From: Enterococcus ureasiticus
GTDB lineage: Bacteria > Bacillota > Bacilli > Lactobacillales > Enterococcaceae
Direction of reading: 5' to 3'
Assembly: GCF_001730285.1 (NCBI RefSeq)
Contig: NZ_MIJZ01000015.1
Span: 1 to 64,000, forward strand
DNA length: 64,000 bases
Made by a program: the position numbers and the translations under genes. Positions 16,878-25,939 of the stretch are shown piece after piece (the stretch's first letter is position 1; every line of letters begins with the position of its first letter). Under the pieces are notes generated by a model. That model was not told the DNA's origin. It made no database searches and worked only from the letters and a program-made list of their open reading frames with translations.

Positions 16878-19800
16878 TTATTTGACTGTTACAGTAAAAT
16901 TATCAATCACTAGATCGTAAGCACCACCCGTTGTGTAAATACCAAACGTAGTATTCCCAGAAGTGTCACCAACAATTTCTGCTTGATATTTTTTGGTTTT
17001 CCCATCTGCCGATGTTGGTAAAATTTCGCCAACTTTTTTCAGATCTTGGAGTGTTTTATATTCACCCGTCACAGATCCCGCAGAGAAGATATCTTTTCCA
17101 TCTGTTTGGTAATCAAAGCTGATTGTATATTTTTTCCCTGCTTCAAATTTTATATTTTGCGGCGTTGTTTGAAGCATTAAGCCTGCGCCTTGTTTGTGCG
17201 CTTTTAAAGACCAATTGCCTGATAACACATCGGATATTTTATTGCTATTCCAACCATATTGCGTATAAGGTTCGTTTTTCTCCGATAAGTGTATTCGTGG
17301 ATCTTCAACACCGCCAGCTTGTCCTTTGACAAACGGGAATAGGCCAATAGCTTGAGTATCTTCAAAGTCTTGTTTGATAATGGTTTCACTTGTTGTATTC
17401 ATTACATCTGTTTGCCGCTCAACAATTCGAATATCATCAAATTTTGTTTTATTGGTCCCTGCTTCTGCAGCTAAAGTAAGTGTGACTTTTTTCGCATTCT
17501 CTGGAACAACAAAATCGACTCTAGCATTTTGCATATACTGAGGATATTTGCTGCTAGTATGATTGGTATCTGCTTGAATATAGTTTTGAACGACAGAATT
17601 GGTGTATTCTTTTGTATATTTTTTCCCATCGATTTCTATCGTTATGCTGGCTTTTCGATTATGTGTTTCAGTATTGACGTAGGCGCTGTATTTCCCAGCT
17701 TTTAATACTGTTAAATCTTGCTTGATCGTCATAGCTTCTTTTCCAGCATTCAAAACATAGTCGCCGTTTGGATCTTTAATAACTGCGGCATCTCCTTGAA
17801 TGACTTGCCAGTTTTTAGCCAACGTATCTTGTTCATTGAATCCAGGGTCTTTCACTGGTGTTCCTGTACCAAATTTTACTGGTTCAGTTGTCTCTGGTTC
17901 CGCAATCACATACGGTGTTTTCGCTTCTGCTTGAATCGTTACTTGGTTTCCTGTAATAGCAGCAGCCCCTTTATCTTTTCTGCCTTGATCTGTTAATTCA
18001 TATACATGTAAATTGTTTTTTCCTTGTAATTTGTCTGGAATCGTCCAAGTTGTAGAGCCGCCAGTTTCATTCCAGTGGTATAACTTCAGTTGATCCTTGT
18101 TGGTCCATGGTAATAAATAGGTATTCCCTTTTAGTACGTCAACATTATTTAATGTTATGCGTTTTTGATCATTCGCGTCTTTTTGCGTCACAACTACCTT
18201 GTCACTAGCGTTTGCCAATTTGATTGTGCCATAGATTTGACCATCGGCTGCGGTCGTTGTCTCCCAATTTGTGATTTGGTAATGCTGTAAAAATTTTGTG
18301 GGGATATTGATTGCAAAAGTTTTATCTTTATACGTATTGAAATTTGTTTTTCCAACCCAGCCTTCATATGCCTCAAATTCTGTTCCGCCTAATAACGGAT
18401 TATCAGAAATGATCCATGTGTCTTTTTGATGATTACGGATAAAGCGCACAATATTGCTATTAAAGCCTTTCGTTGCTGTTCCACCGTAGGCTTTTTCAGC
18501 AGACCAATGATTCCAGATCGAATCATATTCTAGTGCATTCGGGAATTCATTAGCCGTGATCCAGCCTAGTCCATTGATTTCTTTACTCAATTGGCGACTT
18601 AACCAACCAGCTTCACCTTGATTGCCCCAGACATCTACATAGATATAATCTAAATTCGGCACATTTTGCTTCAACTCTTTAAAGCGGTTCAAACGATTAC
18701 CACTGATCGTATCTGGTCGTTGTTTGATGAAATATGATGGATCTAGCCAATCCCAGCCTCGTTTTGTTGGATCGATCAAGTCTTCATTGAATGATTTTGC
18801 TTCGGGATATGACTCTGTATCGTTGACATGTACACCAAAGATAGCGTTCAGTTTGTGTCCTTCATCGATTAATTTATTTAGATCGTTTTGACCCCCTTGA
18901 CGTTTACCAACATCACCATAATCTGGATGGGCTGAATCGTGGCCTTCATTTTGATAGCCTTTCAACAAGTTCATTTGTCCTAAACCATCGGTCAGATTAT
19001 ACACTCGTTTTGATTCATCCAGTGTTACTGAAAATGGATTTGTCGCCTGACTAGCAAAGTTGAAAGGAATCCGTTGATTAACTAATTCAGGGACTTTTTC
19101 CGCGCCAACTGGATTATTCATGATTGCGCGATAGTTGATTGCCGCATCTTGCCAGTCGACTTTACCGTCACCATTTAAATCTTTTGCAAATTTGATTTTT
19201 ACTTCGGGTATGTCCCCCGTCAAATAAGCATCTGGCGCATCAAATGGTCGATAGGTCCAAGAACCACTCCATAAAGACGTCACATAGCCTGCTTTCGTTT
19301 CTTTGGTTTGTTTATAAATTCGGTTGTTATCGCTGTTGTCTACAGTGCCATCCCCATAAGCATTGGTCCAAAAACTTGCAGCATAGGCATCCGTATTTAA
19401 AAATCCGTACATATATTGCTTGGTTCCCACTTCATTTGATGTCATTAAGTTCTGGAAGGTATCGCCATTTTTATTGCCATTATTAGCATTCGTTCCAGTG
19501 TTCATGACTACACCTGAAAATGCCGCGCCAGCATCGGTACTGTTCACGGAAACTAAGCCTTGATTCGCAATGGCCAGCGTATGGATTTTTGTTGTTCCTT
19601 CTTTGATATCTGTTATTTTCATAGAAACTTCTTGCCCATCAGAAACAATGAAACTAACTTTAAAACTCAATCCTAATGCAGGAACCGTTACTTGATAAAC
19701 TGCCTTATTTTTAGTCGTAGACTCTTTGACAGCTGTTGCTTCATATGGTTTTCCATCAATCAGAACTTGGCTGATTTTTTCTTGCTGTCCTTTAAAAATG

Positions 19801-20840
19801 ATTTTGTTATCACTCGGATTTTCGTAGCGAATCACTCGTGGAAAAGTAGGATCTAAAACTGCTGTAATATCAGCAGATGAGATTTTGTCCCCTACTTCGA
19901 TGCTACCCTCATCTGTGACGGTGATTGTTGCTTTGGCTTTTAATGCTGTTCCGGTAACTGTTCCCAATACGTCAAAGCTACCAACTTTTTGATAAGATTC
20001 TGGTGGGATATTGTCCCAATTCACATTTTCTTCTTTTTGATTGCCGGTATTGTAAATTGCTTTGACTGTGGTCGGTAGCGTTGGTGCTATACCGATTTTC
20101 GTAAAGATTTTAACGGGTGTTAACTCAGTAATTTCTGGTACTAATTCAGGAAGACTACCGCTGTCTCCATTTTTGAAATATTGATAGCTGACTGTTTTTT
20201 GATCATACCAAGTTCTGACACCGATTCGACCTGTGGCTGTTGGAATTTTGCTCCCGTTAGCTAAGACTGGTTCTCCATCATAAAATTGGGTGCCATTTAG
20301 CCAAATCGTGAGTTTAGTTCCAACGTAACGAACTTTTAAAACGTAAGTCGTATCGGCCGCTAATGTTGGTCCAGAAATACTATCATTCCAAGATGTTGGA
20401 CTTTCAACAAGCCATTTTCCGTTTACATTATAGCCAACAAAAACCCAGCTATCTTTTGAAGCGCCTCTGACAATAACACCCGTTCGGCCTTCTCCTGTGC
20501 TAAATTTAAATGACGTTTCTACTTCTCCGTCTGCTTTTTGGGGTGAATCTAAATTGATCGATACTGCATTGTTTCCAGCCTCTGCTTTACGAGAAATCTC
20601 TAGTGCCTTGTTATTGATACTTCTATTTGTTCCACCAACTAAATCCTGCCAATTGCCTAACACACCATTTTGAAAATTCGTCTGCCAATAATTCGCCACA
20701 ACTGCTGGATCTGTCGCGATCTGGGATTGCGCCTGATCACTGTTCTCACTTTCATCAGCCAGAACACTCATTGGTGCCAATACAGCAGTACATGCCATTA
20801 AAGCTACTATACTGATCGATGTAGTCCACTTTTTCTTCAT
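16878..20840 (-). CDS. Secreted endo-alpha-N-acetylgalactosaminidase, GH101
   Basis: A protein of 1320 residues with a Sec signal peptide (KKKWTTSISIVALMACTAVLAPMSVLADE). Residues about 50-225 look like a concanavalin-type module (GVIVRGASKDSWVFVGYN), then an Ig-like linker, then the GH101 core at about 310-950. The catalytic pair is probably Asp736 in IYVDVWGN and Glu765 in ITANEFPN, by analogy with known GH101 enzymes. An EF-hand-like loop, DLNGDGKVDWQDA, precedes the barrel. C-terminal carbohydrate-binding-like modules follow (about 1000-1320). GH101 enzymes release intact Gal-beta-1,3-GalNAc from Ser/Thr of mucin-type glycoproteins. No sortase motif is present, so it is probably secreted. 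The neighbouring PTS, GH35, AgaS and LacD genes would consume the product. Confidence 0.93.
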   Translation of the reverse strand: MKKKWTTSISIVALMACTAVLAPMSVLADESENSDQAQSQIATDPAVVANYWQTNFQNGVLGNWQDLVGGTNRSINNKALEISRKAEAGNNAVSINLDSPQKADGEVETSFKFSTGEGRTGVIVRGASKDSWVFVGYNVNGKWLVESPTSWNDSISGPTLAADTTYVLKVRYVGTKLTIWLNGTQFYDGEPVLANGSKIPTATGRIGVRTWYDQKTVSYQYFKNGDSGSLPELVPEITELTPVKIFTKIGIAPTLPTTVKAIYNTGNQKEENVNWDNIPPESYQKVGSFDVLGTVTGTALKAKATITVTDEGSIEVGDKISSADITAVLDPTFPRVIRYENPSDNKIIFKGQQEKISQVLIDGKPYEATAVKESTTKNKAVYQVTVPALGLSFKVSFIVSDGQEVSMKITDIKEGTTKIHTLAIANQGLVSVNSTDAGAAFSGVVMNTGTNANNGNKNGDTFQNLMTSNEVGTKQYMYGFLNTDAYAASFWTNAYGDGTVDNSDNNRIYKQTKETKAGYVTSLWSGSWTYRPFDAPDAYLTGDIPEVKIKFAKDLNGDGKVDWQDAAINYRAIMNNPVGAEKVPELVNQRIPFNFASQATNPFSVTLDESKRVYNLTDGLGQMNLLKGYQNEGHDSAHPDYGDVGKRQGGQNDLNKLIDEGHKLNAIFGVHVNDTESYPEAKSFNEDLIDPTKRGWDWLDPSYFIKQRPDTISGNRLNRFKELKQNVPNLDYIYVDVWGNQGEAGWLSRQLSKEINGLGWITANEFPNALEYDSIWNHWSAEKAYGGTATKGFNSNIVRFIRNHQKDTWIISDNPLLGGTEFEAYEGWVGKTNFNTYKDKTFAINIPTKFLQHYQITNWETTTAADGQIYGTIKLANASDKVVVTQKDANDQKRITLNNVDVLKGNTYLLPWTNKDQLKLYHWNETGGSTTWTIPDKLQGKNNLHVYELTDQGRKDKGAAAITGNQVTIQAEAKTPYVIAEPETTEPVKFGTGTPVKDPGFNEQDTLAKNWQVIQGDAAVIKDPNGDYVLNAGKEAMTIKQDLTVLKAGKYSAYVNTETHNRKASITIEIDGKKYTKEYTNSVVQNYIQADTNHTSSKYPQYMQNARVDFVVPENAKKVTLTLAAEAGTNKTKFDDIRIVERQTDVMNTTSETIIKQDFEDTQAIGLFPFVKGQAGGVEDPRIHLSEKNEPYTQYGWNSNKISDVLSGNWSLKAHKQGAGLMLQTTPQNIKFEAGKKYTISFDYQTDGKDIFSAGSVTGEYKTLQDLKKVGEILPTSADGKTKKYQAEIVGDTSGNTTFGIYTTGGAYDLVIDNFTVTVK

Positions 20841-20865
20841 TCCGTTGTCACTCTCCTTCTTCCGT

Positions 20866-20886
20866 TGAATACGCTATCATTTTATA
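20866..20886 (-). promoter_or_regulatory. GH101 promoter -10 with overlapping cre-like site
   Basis: On the minus strand a -10-like TATAAA (20881-20886) is followed at once by TGATAGCGTATTCA (20866-20879), which matches 12 of 14 positions of the CcpA cre consensus TGWAARCGYTWNCW. The position around the start of transcription suggests catabolite repression. Confidence 0.5.
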
Positions 20887-20921
20887 AAAAACGAAACTTC
20901 ACCTAAAGACCTTTATCTATC

Positions 20922-20968
20922 AAAAACTAGAGTGAGGTCATCAGCTTTTTATCCTCATTCTAGTTTTC
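20922..20968 (-). terminator. Terminator after the second lacD, ending the PTS operon
   Basis: AAAACTAGAATGAGG pairs with CCTCACTCTAGTTTT with one mismatch, and T residues follow on the minus strand. It separates the PTS/agaS/lacD operon from the GH101 gene. Confidence 0.75.
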
Positions 20969-21008
20969 AAAGATTAGACACTTTCTTTTTCTACAAATCG
21001 TTCACTGC

Positions 21009-22001
21009 TTAATAAAGTACTTCTACTTTATCATGCCAAGAACTTGCCGTTCGTTCTACTACTTCGTTTAGTTGTTGAATATGTTCTTTTCCTACTGTGC
21101 TTAGCCATTGACAACCAGCCTGCTCACCCTTCTCAATGAAAGGGGCTACACCCTCTTTCCAAGTTGCCCGTCCACATAACACGCCATTAAATGTAGAGCC
21201 CGCTTCCTTAGCGAATTCTAAGGTATCTTGGAACATTTTGGCTGTAACCCCAGCACTTAGAAAAATAAATGGTAACAGCGTTGCTTCACTTTGCTGCTTA
21301 AAATAAGATAGTGCTTGCGCCCGAGAATAGACAGATTTTTCAGTGCCGATTCCTTCAACATAGTTCATATTTACAGGGACTTCTACTTTTAACACATCGA
21401 CGTTATAGCGTGGTTTTGAAAATTCTTTCATCATTTTGATGACTTTTTCAGGTTTGATTTTCGCATATTCACTAGAAGTAGCATCCGTGATGTTTGCATC
21501 ATACGAAACCAATTCCAAATAAAAGGGAATATCCTCACCTACACATTCACTACCCAGTCGCTCGATAAAAACGTGTTTTAGATGATTAATTTCTTGTGGC
21601 TCGTCCGCATCATAATATAGTAAAAATTTAACTGCATCTGCCCCTTTTTCACGTAACCGTAGTGCAGACCAATCTTCTAAAAGATCTGGTAGTCGTCCTG
21701 GGGTTGTCGCATCATAACCGGTTTTTTCGTAAGCTAGCAGCAACCCTGCTTCTTGATCTCTTGCTTCAGCTGCCACGATACCATACTCTGGATCTAATAA
21801 AATCGCAGAAGCAAATGGTGTTAACTCTTTCGAAACCATCGTTTTAAAATCAATGATGTGCTGTTCAGTAGGTTCTTTCCCCAACGCTTTGATCATTTTT
21901 TTCAATGCACCTCGTTGATCGATCGCTAAGGCCTCAATGATTCCGTTTTTTGTTGATAAACGATCCATCGCTGCTTTTTTATTCGCTGTTATTTTTAGCA
22001 T
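21009..22001 (-). CDS. lacD: Tagatose 1,6-diphosphate aldolase (second copy)
   Basis: A protein of 330 residues with the same LacD blocks as the copy at 15226-16215: EALAIDQRGALKKM, AILLDPEYGIVA, AVKFLLYYDADEP, LKVEVPVNMNYVEG, FIFLSAGVT. GAGGAG precedes the ATG, and only 24 bases separate it from agaS, so it is the last gene of the operon starting at bgaC. It performs the last step of the tagatose-phosphate route. The divergence between the two copies suggests an older duplication or separate acquisition rather than a recent tandem event. Confidence 0.93.
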   Translation of the reverse strand: MLKITANKKAAMDRLSTKNGIIEALAIDQRGALKKMIKALGKEPTEQHIIDFKTMVSKELTPFASAILLDPEYGIVAAEARDQEAGLLLAYEKTGYDATTPGRLPDLLEDWSALRLREKGADAVKFLLYYDADEPQEINHLKHVFIERLGSECVGEDIPFYLELVSYDANITDATSSEYAKIKPEKVIKMMKEFSKPRYNVDVLKVEVPVNMNYVEGIGTEKSVYSRAQALSYFKQQSEATLLPFIFLSAGVTAKMFQDTLEFAKEAGSTFNGVLCGRATWKEGVAPFIEKGEQAGCQWLSTVGKEHIQQLNEVVERTASSWHDKVEVLY

Positions 22002-22025
22002 TTGTTTCTCCTCGATTTTTTTATT

Positions 22026-23204
22026 TTAGTCTTGATACTCGTAGATTTTGACTCCTTTTACTACGCGATTGACCGTCCCTGTAGCAGAAGGTGTATCTGG
22101 TGTATTGTCGACATTTAACGAGCTATGGATCGCGATCGTTTGCGCAAATAAGACGTATGGCAAGACCAAGTAGGCTTCAGGTAATTCTGTGCCTTTTGAA
22201 TAGGTAAAACGTTGACCAGAGAAGTTCTCCTTACTATCCACATCAAGTGTTACGATCCTTGTCGCAATGTTATCAGCTTTGATTTCTTCTGCGATATCCA
22301 AATCGTATTTTCTCGTATACGGGTCATTTGTGACAAAGACAAAAACAAGTGTTTTTTCGTTAATGAATGATTTTGGACCATGTCTAAACCCAACAGATGA
22401 ATCAAAAATCGTTGCGATTTTCCCAGCAGTCAGCTCAAGAACTTTTAATTGTGCTTCTCTTGTTAAACCAGCTAAACTACCTGAACCAAGATAGGCTATT
22501 CGGTCAACTGAGCCTTCTAATAATGCTTCGATTTCAGGCTCTCTTGTGATAACGTCTTCTCCCATTTGGATCGCATTTTGAACAAACAAAGCCTTTTCTT
22601 CCATGCTGCTCGTATCAAAAATCAAGAGAGCACTAAGTAACATACAAGTGAAGCTACCTGTCATCGCAAATCCTAAATCATTGGATTTTTCAGGCATCAA
22701 TAATAGTAAATTACTTGCATCGCCTGCCGCTTCTTGAGCAAGCTGACCGTCTTTTGCACATGTAATCGTGAGTTGATATAGATTTTCAACTAGCTGTTTG
22801 GCCAATTTCACGGTTGCAACTGATTCTGGTGAGTTACCGCTACGAGCAAAAGATACTAAAATCGTTGGTACCTCTTTTTGTAAGTAATCATAGGGATTAG
22901 AAACAATATTTGTGGTTGCTACACTTTCGAAAATAAAATCCGCTTGATTTCCTTTATGATTTAAATAAGGTGTAATTGAATCACCTACATAAGCAGATGT
23001 ACCTGCTCCTGTAAAAATCACCCGGATTTTTTTGCCTTTTTCGGCTTCTATAATCGCAGCAATAAATTGTTCTATTTTTTGACGTTGATCCTTATAATTA
23101 TCAAACGCTTCTTGCCATAGTATCGGTTGTTGTTTTATTTCTTGTGTCGTGATCACAGCACCTATTTTTTCAAGTGCTTCTGAGGTTTCTTTAAATAATT
23201 CCAT
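22026..23204 (-). CDS. agaS: AgaS-type SIS-domain galactosamine-6-phosphate isomerase/deaminase
   Basis: A protein of 392 residues with tandem SIS domains: FTGAGTSAYVGDSITPYL and VSFARSGNSPESVAT in the first, YLGSGSLAGLTREAQLKVLE and SVGFRHGPKSFI in the second. The AgaS family is known to convert galactosamine 6-phosphate to tagatose 6-phosphate plus ammonia. It lies 18 bases after the EIIA gene and 24 before lacD. No GalNAc-6-phosphate deacetylase gene is in the window, so NagA or an AgaA elsewhere would have to supply that step. Confidence 0.9.
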   Translation of the reverse strand: MELFKETSEALEKIGAVITTQEIKQQPILWQEAFDNYKDQRQKIEQFIAAIIEAEKGKKIRVIFTGAGTSAYVGDSITPYLNHKGNQADFIFESVATTNIVSNPYDYLQKEVPTILVSFARSGNSPESVATVKLAKQLVENLYQLTITCAKDGQLAQEAAGDASNLLLLMPEKSNDLGFAMTGSFTCMLLSALLIFDTSSMEEKALFVQNAIQMGEDVITREPEIEALLEGSVDRIAYLGSGSLAGLTREAQLKVLELTAGKIATIFDSSVGFRHGPKSFINEKTLVFVFVTNDPYTRKYDLDIAEEIKADNIATRIVTLDVDSKENFSGQRFTYSKGTELPEAYLVLPYVLFAQTIAIHSSLNVDNTPDTPSATGTVNRVVKGVKIYEYQD

Positions 23205-23222
23205 CTTGTTTGATACTCCTAT

Positions 23223-23627
23223 CTATTCATCTTCTTCATCAAATGCATCTGCCGTTAATAATTCGTTGACTTTGACCGTATTTTCCTTTGCCTCTGCCAC
23301 AAAATCACTTTCACTCCCTAACATGCTTGCATTAACAAAACTGATGACCATTGGTAGATTCATTCCTGCATATAATTCAAATGAAGCACCGTTCATTATT
23401 TTTTTCGATAATATATTGCACGGCGTTCCACCTAATAAATCTGAAAAAACAATAAAATCATCTAATGATTGTGTGCTTGCTTCAAATTTTGCTAAAAACT
23501 CTTTTTCGCCTTCTTCTGCTAGTAAAGGAATGGTATAAATTTTTTTTTGTTCGCCCATGATCATCTCCGCACTGGCTTTTAACTCTGTACAAAAGTTCCC
23601 ATGACTGACTAATACTAAATTATTCAA
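23223..23627 (-). CDS. PTS system mannose-family EIIA component
   Basis: A protein of about 134 residues. The phosphorylated His is in NLVLVSHGNF (His9), and the LLGGTPCN block is the usual second signature. I take TTG at 23627 as start, because GGAGG lies seven bases before it and the protein then begins right at the first strand; the frame runs upstream to 23660 into the EIID gene. It passes phosphate from HPr to EIIB. The operon order is bgaC, EIIB, EIIC, EIID, EIIA, agaS, lacD. Confidence 0.88.
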   Translation of the reverse strand: MNNLVLVSHGNFCTELKASAEMIMGEQKKIYTIPLLAEEGEKEFLAKFEASTQSLDDFIVFSDLLGGTPCNILSKKIMNGASFELYAGMNLPMVISFVNASMLGSESDFVAEAKENTVKVNELLTADAFDEEDE

Positions 23628-23643
23628 ACTTAGCGCCTCCAAC

Positions 23644-24453
23644 CTATTTTGAAATAACACCTAAAGCAGATAACGCAACTGAAATGATCAGCACGATAAA
23701 GATTGCTCTAGTTGACGTGATATTTTTCTTGCCGAGTAACCAATACACACCACCAACGATCGCAGCTGGTAACAAGCGCGGCATGATCATATCCACATTA
23801 TTTTGAACATTGATCGTTAAATCCCCAATCGAAGGAGCCCAAGCAAAATGTACATTGATCATCGTTGCGACCAAAGCCCCGACCATAAAAACACCCATCA
23901 AGGTTGCTGCATTTGTCATCGCTGTCAGCCTACTTTGCATTGTTGTGACTAAAGAAATTCCTTCTTTATAGGCAAACGCCAATTGTTTCCAACGAAATAC
24001 CATAATTGCAATTTGTGCCGCCATCCAAATAAATGCACCGATTGGATTACCATTGACCGCCATGTTCGCAGCTAGCGCTCCAAAGATAGTTGGGACTAAC
24101 GCCCCAAAAATCGAATCACCAATCGCAGCAAATGGTCCCATCAACCCAACTTTGATACCCGCAACAGACTCTTTTGCAGAGTATCCTTCTTTTTCTTCAA
24201 TAGCTAAATCGATCCCTGTAATGATCGTATTCAAAAAATTACTTGTATTAAAAAATTGTGCGTGGGTACGCATCATTTCTTTCAACTCAGGTGTATCGTC
24301 ACCGTACATTTTTCTTAATTGGGGTAAAATCGTATATAAATAGCCTGAACCTTGCATTCTTTCGTAGTTCCAGCCTAATTGGAAAGTGAATAAACTTCTT
24401 TTATTGATTTGATTAAAGTCTTTTTTTGTTAATTTATAGTTAGATTTCGTCAT
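23644..24453 (-). CDS. PTS system mannose-family EIID component
   Basis: A protein of about 269 residues. Family blocks are FTFQLGWNYERMQGSGYLY near the N-terminus, MGPFAAIGDSIFGALVPTI in the middle, and hydrophobic helices at the C-terminus (ALVATMINVHF, AIFIVLIISVALSALGV). ATG at 24453 is preferred, because AAGGAGA precedes it and the upstream in-frame ATG (24471) overlaps that site. It overlaps the end of the EIIC gene by 14 bases, suggesting translational coupling. With EIIC it forms the membrane channel for the sugar. Confidence 0.9.
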   Translation of the reverse strand: MTKSNYKLTKKDFNQINKRSLFTFQLGWNYERMQGSGYLYTILPQLRKMYGDDTPELKEMMRTHAQFFNTSNFLNTIITGIDLAIEEKEGYSAKESVAGIKVGLMGPFAAIGDSIFGALVPTIFGALAANMAVNGNPIGAFIWMAAQIAIMVFRWKQLAFAYKEGISLVTTMQSRLTAMTNAATLMGVFMVGALVATMINVHFAWAPSIGDLTINVQNNVDMIMPRLLPAAIVGGVYWLLGKKNITSTRAIFIVLIISVALSALGVISK

Positions 24454-25327
24454 CTTCGATCTCTCCTTCATTTGTTTCTTGTGAATGACCTTTTACCGCA
24501 ACAGGCTGTGCGATTGATTTTTTGTATTCATTTAACGCTAACGCAAAACCGATCAACGCAATCGCAAGCATCGGTAAATTAGTAAACATTGGCGCAAAAT
24601 CTTTTGCTACACCTGCAACTGCTCCACCTAATAATTGGATATTGCCAAATACGGTGGTTAAAAGAGCTGTAAGTACAAATCCTAAAATCAAATAAGATAA
24701 ATGCTTTTTGACTGGTAAGTATCTTAATAAAATTGCAAAACCGACAGCAGGTAAAACAGCTCCAGCAACTGATAAACCATCACCTAGCCATTTTAGATCC
24801 GTGTTCAAATACCCTACAACATTATCGACAAAACCACCGCCGAAGCTCAGAGCAAAAAATACTGGCAAGGCTCTTGAAAGCGCCCAAGGTAAAGCCCCTA
24901 ATAAGAAATTACGTTCAATCCCTTTATAATTCATCGCTTCAATATTGCTGTCTATTCTATGAGCAAAAAATGTATTCGTAAAACGACCAAGAATATCCAT
25001 TTGAATCATCAAACTAGCTACCGGTACCGCAATCGCAGCAATCGCTTGTTCTGGATTCATACCTAACCCGATTGAAAAAGCCGTTGCCAAAACGGTCCCC
25101 GAATTCGCATCAATTCTGGAAGCGCCACCAAATGTTCCTACACCTAAAATCGTCAACTGCATACTTCCACCAATAATCAAACCTGCCGTTACATCCCCCA
25201 TAATAAAACCTGCCACCAAACCTGCAAAAACAGGTTGGCTAAATGCTGAATAAATCTGTAGCTCGTCTAAAATTTGATACCCTGCATAAAGCGTTAATAA
25301 TAAAATTTGCCACCATTGAATTGCCAT
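24440..25327 (-). CDS. PTS system mannose-family EIIC component
   Basis: A membrane protein of 295 residues, starting MAIQWWQILLLTLYAGYQIL, with the family blocks FAGLVAGFIMGDVTAGLIIGGSMQL (about 33-57) and GVGTFGGASRIDANSGTVL. The acidic C-terminal tail (ETNEGEIEDDEI) is cytoplasmic. TAGGAGG precedes the ATG. A 100-base gap from the EIIB gene contains copy 1 of the dispersed repeat, which ends a few bases before this ribosome site. Given the neighbours, galactose-GalNAc disaccharide or GalNAc is the likely substrate. Confidence 0.9.
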   Translation of the reverse strand: MAIQWWQILLLTLYAGYQILDELQIYSAFSQPVFAGLVAGFIMGDVTAGLIIGGSMQLTILGVGTFGGASRIDANSGTVLATAFSIGLGMNPEQAIAAIAVPVASLMIQMDILGRFTNTFFAHRIDSNIEAMNYKGIERNFLLGALPWALSRALPVFFALSFGGGFVDNVVGYLNTDLKWLGDGLSVAGAVLPAVGFAILLRYLPVKKHLSYLILGFVLTALLTTVFGNIQLLGGAVAGVAKDFAPMFTNLPMLAIALIGFALALNEYKKSIAQPVAVKGHSQETNEGEIEDDEI

Positions 25328-25345
25328 TGATATTCCTCCTAATTT

Positions 25346-25430
25346 AAAAGTGTAGTGGGCTCGTTTAGTCTCGACTGGAAATCGGATGAGGTGTTTTCTG
25401 CCTCATTCTATTTTTATCTTTCCAAAAAGA
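25346..25430 (-). repeat. Dispersed intergenic repeat, copy 1 (before EIIC)
   Basis: Shares AAAAGTGTAGTGGGCTCGTT with copy 2 and GGGCTCGTTTAG with copy 3. An internal hairpin pairs ATGAGG (25386-25391) with CCTCAT (25401-25406). On the transcript it ends about six bases before the AGGAGG of EIIC. The 3'-terminal CTAG hairpin of the other copies is missing. Confidence 0.75.
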
Positions 25431-25454
25431 AACGGTCCCCACAAAACTCAAACA

Positions 25455-25931
25455 CTATTTCAATAAACTCATAAAATCTTCTGATCTATCACTCGGGACC
25501 ATCTGAGAAACTAGTTTTACACCTGCAGCATCTAATTTTTTAAAGTCTTCAATATCTTTTTCCAATACGTTGATCGACTTAGTAATTGCTTTAGAATACT
25601 CACTTTGCGACATATTCCCTACATTTATTTCTTTGATTGGAACGCCTAATTCCACTAATTTTAATAACCGATCTGGTTTTCTAGCAATGATCAACAATCT
25701 TTGCGAATCATATTTTCCAGCCAAAATATTGGTAGCCGCTTTTGCTATTGGCAAAACACTTAGTTTCACACCAGCTGGCGTTGCTAATTTCAGCCCACTC
25801 TTTTCAATCGCATTTTCTGATACCTCATCATCTACAACCATGATGCGACTAATATCTAGCTTTGTTGTCCACAAATTAGCCACCTGCCCATGGATCAATC
25901 TCCCGTCAATCCTTACTGCAATAATACTCAT
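25455..25931 (-). CDS. PTS system mannose-family EIIB component
   Basis: A protein of about 158 residues. The phosphorylated His lies in IDGRLIHGQV (His14), followed by LDISRIMVVDDEVSEN. The frame also has a GTG at 25940 that overlaps the bgaC stop codon (TAGTG); I prefer the ATG at 25931 because it gives the usual MSI..VRIDGRL start. Either start implies coupling to bgaC translation. It accepts phosphate from EIIA and passes it to the sugar entering through EIIC/EIID. Confidence 0.9.
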   Translation of the reverse strand: MSIIAVRIDGRLIHGQVANLWTTKLDISRIMVVDDEVSENAIEKSGLKLATPAGVKLSVLPIAKAATNILAGKYDSQRLLIIARKPDRLLKLVELGVPIKEINVGNMSQSEYSKAITKSINVLEKDIEDFKKLDAAGVKLVSQMVPSDRSEDFMSLLK

Positions 25932-25939
25932 ATTCTTCA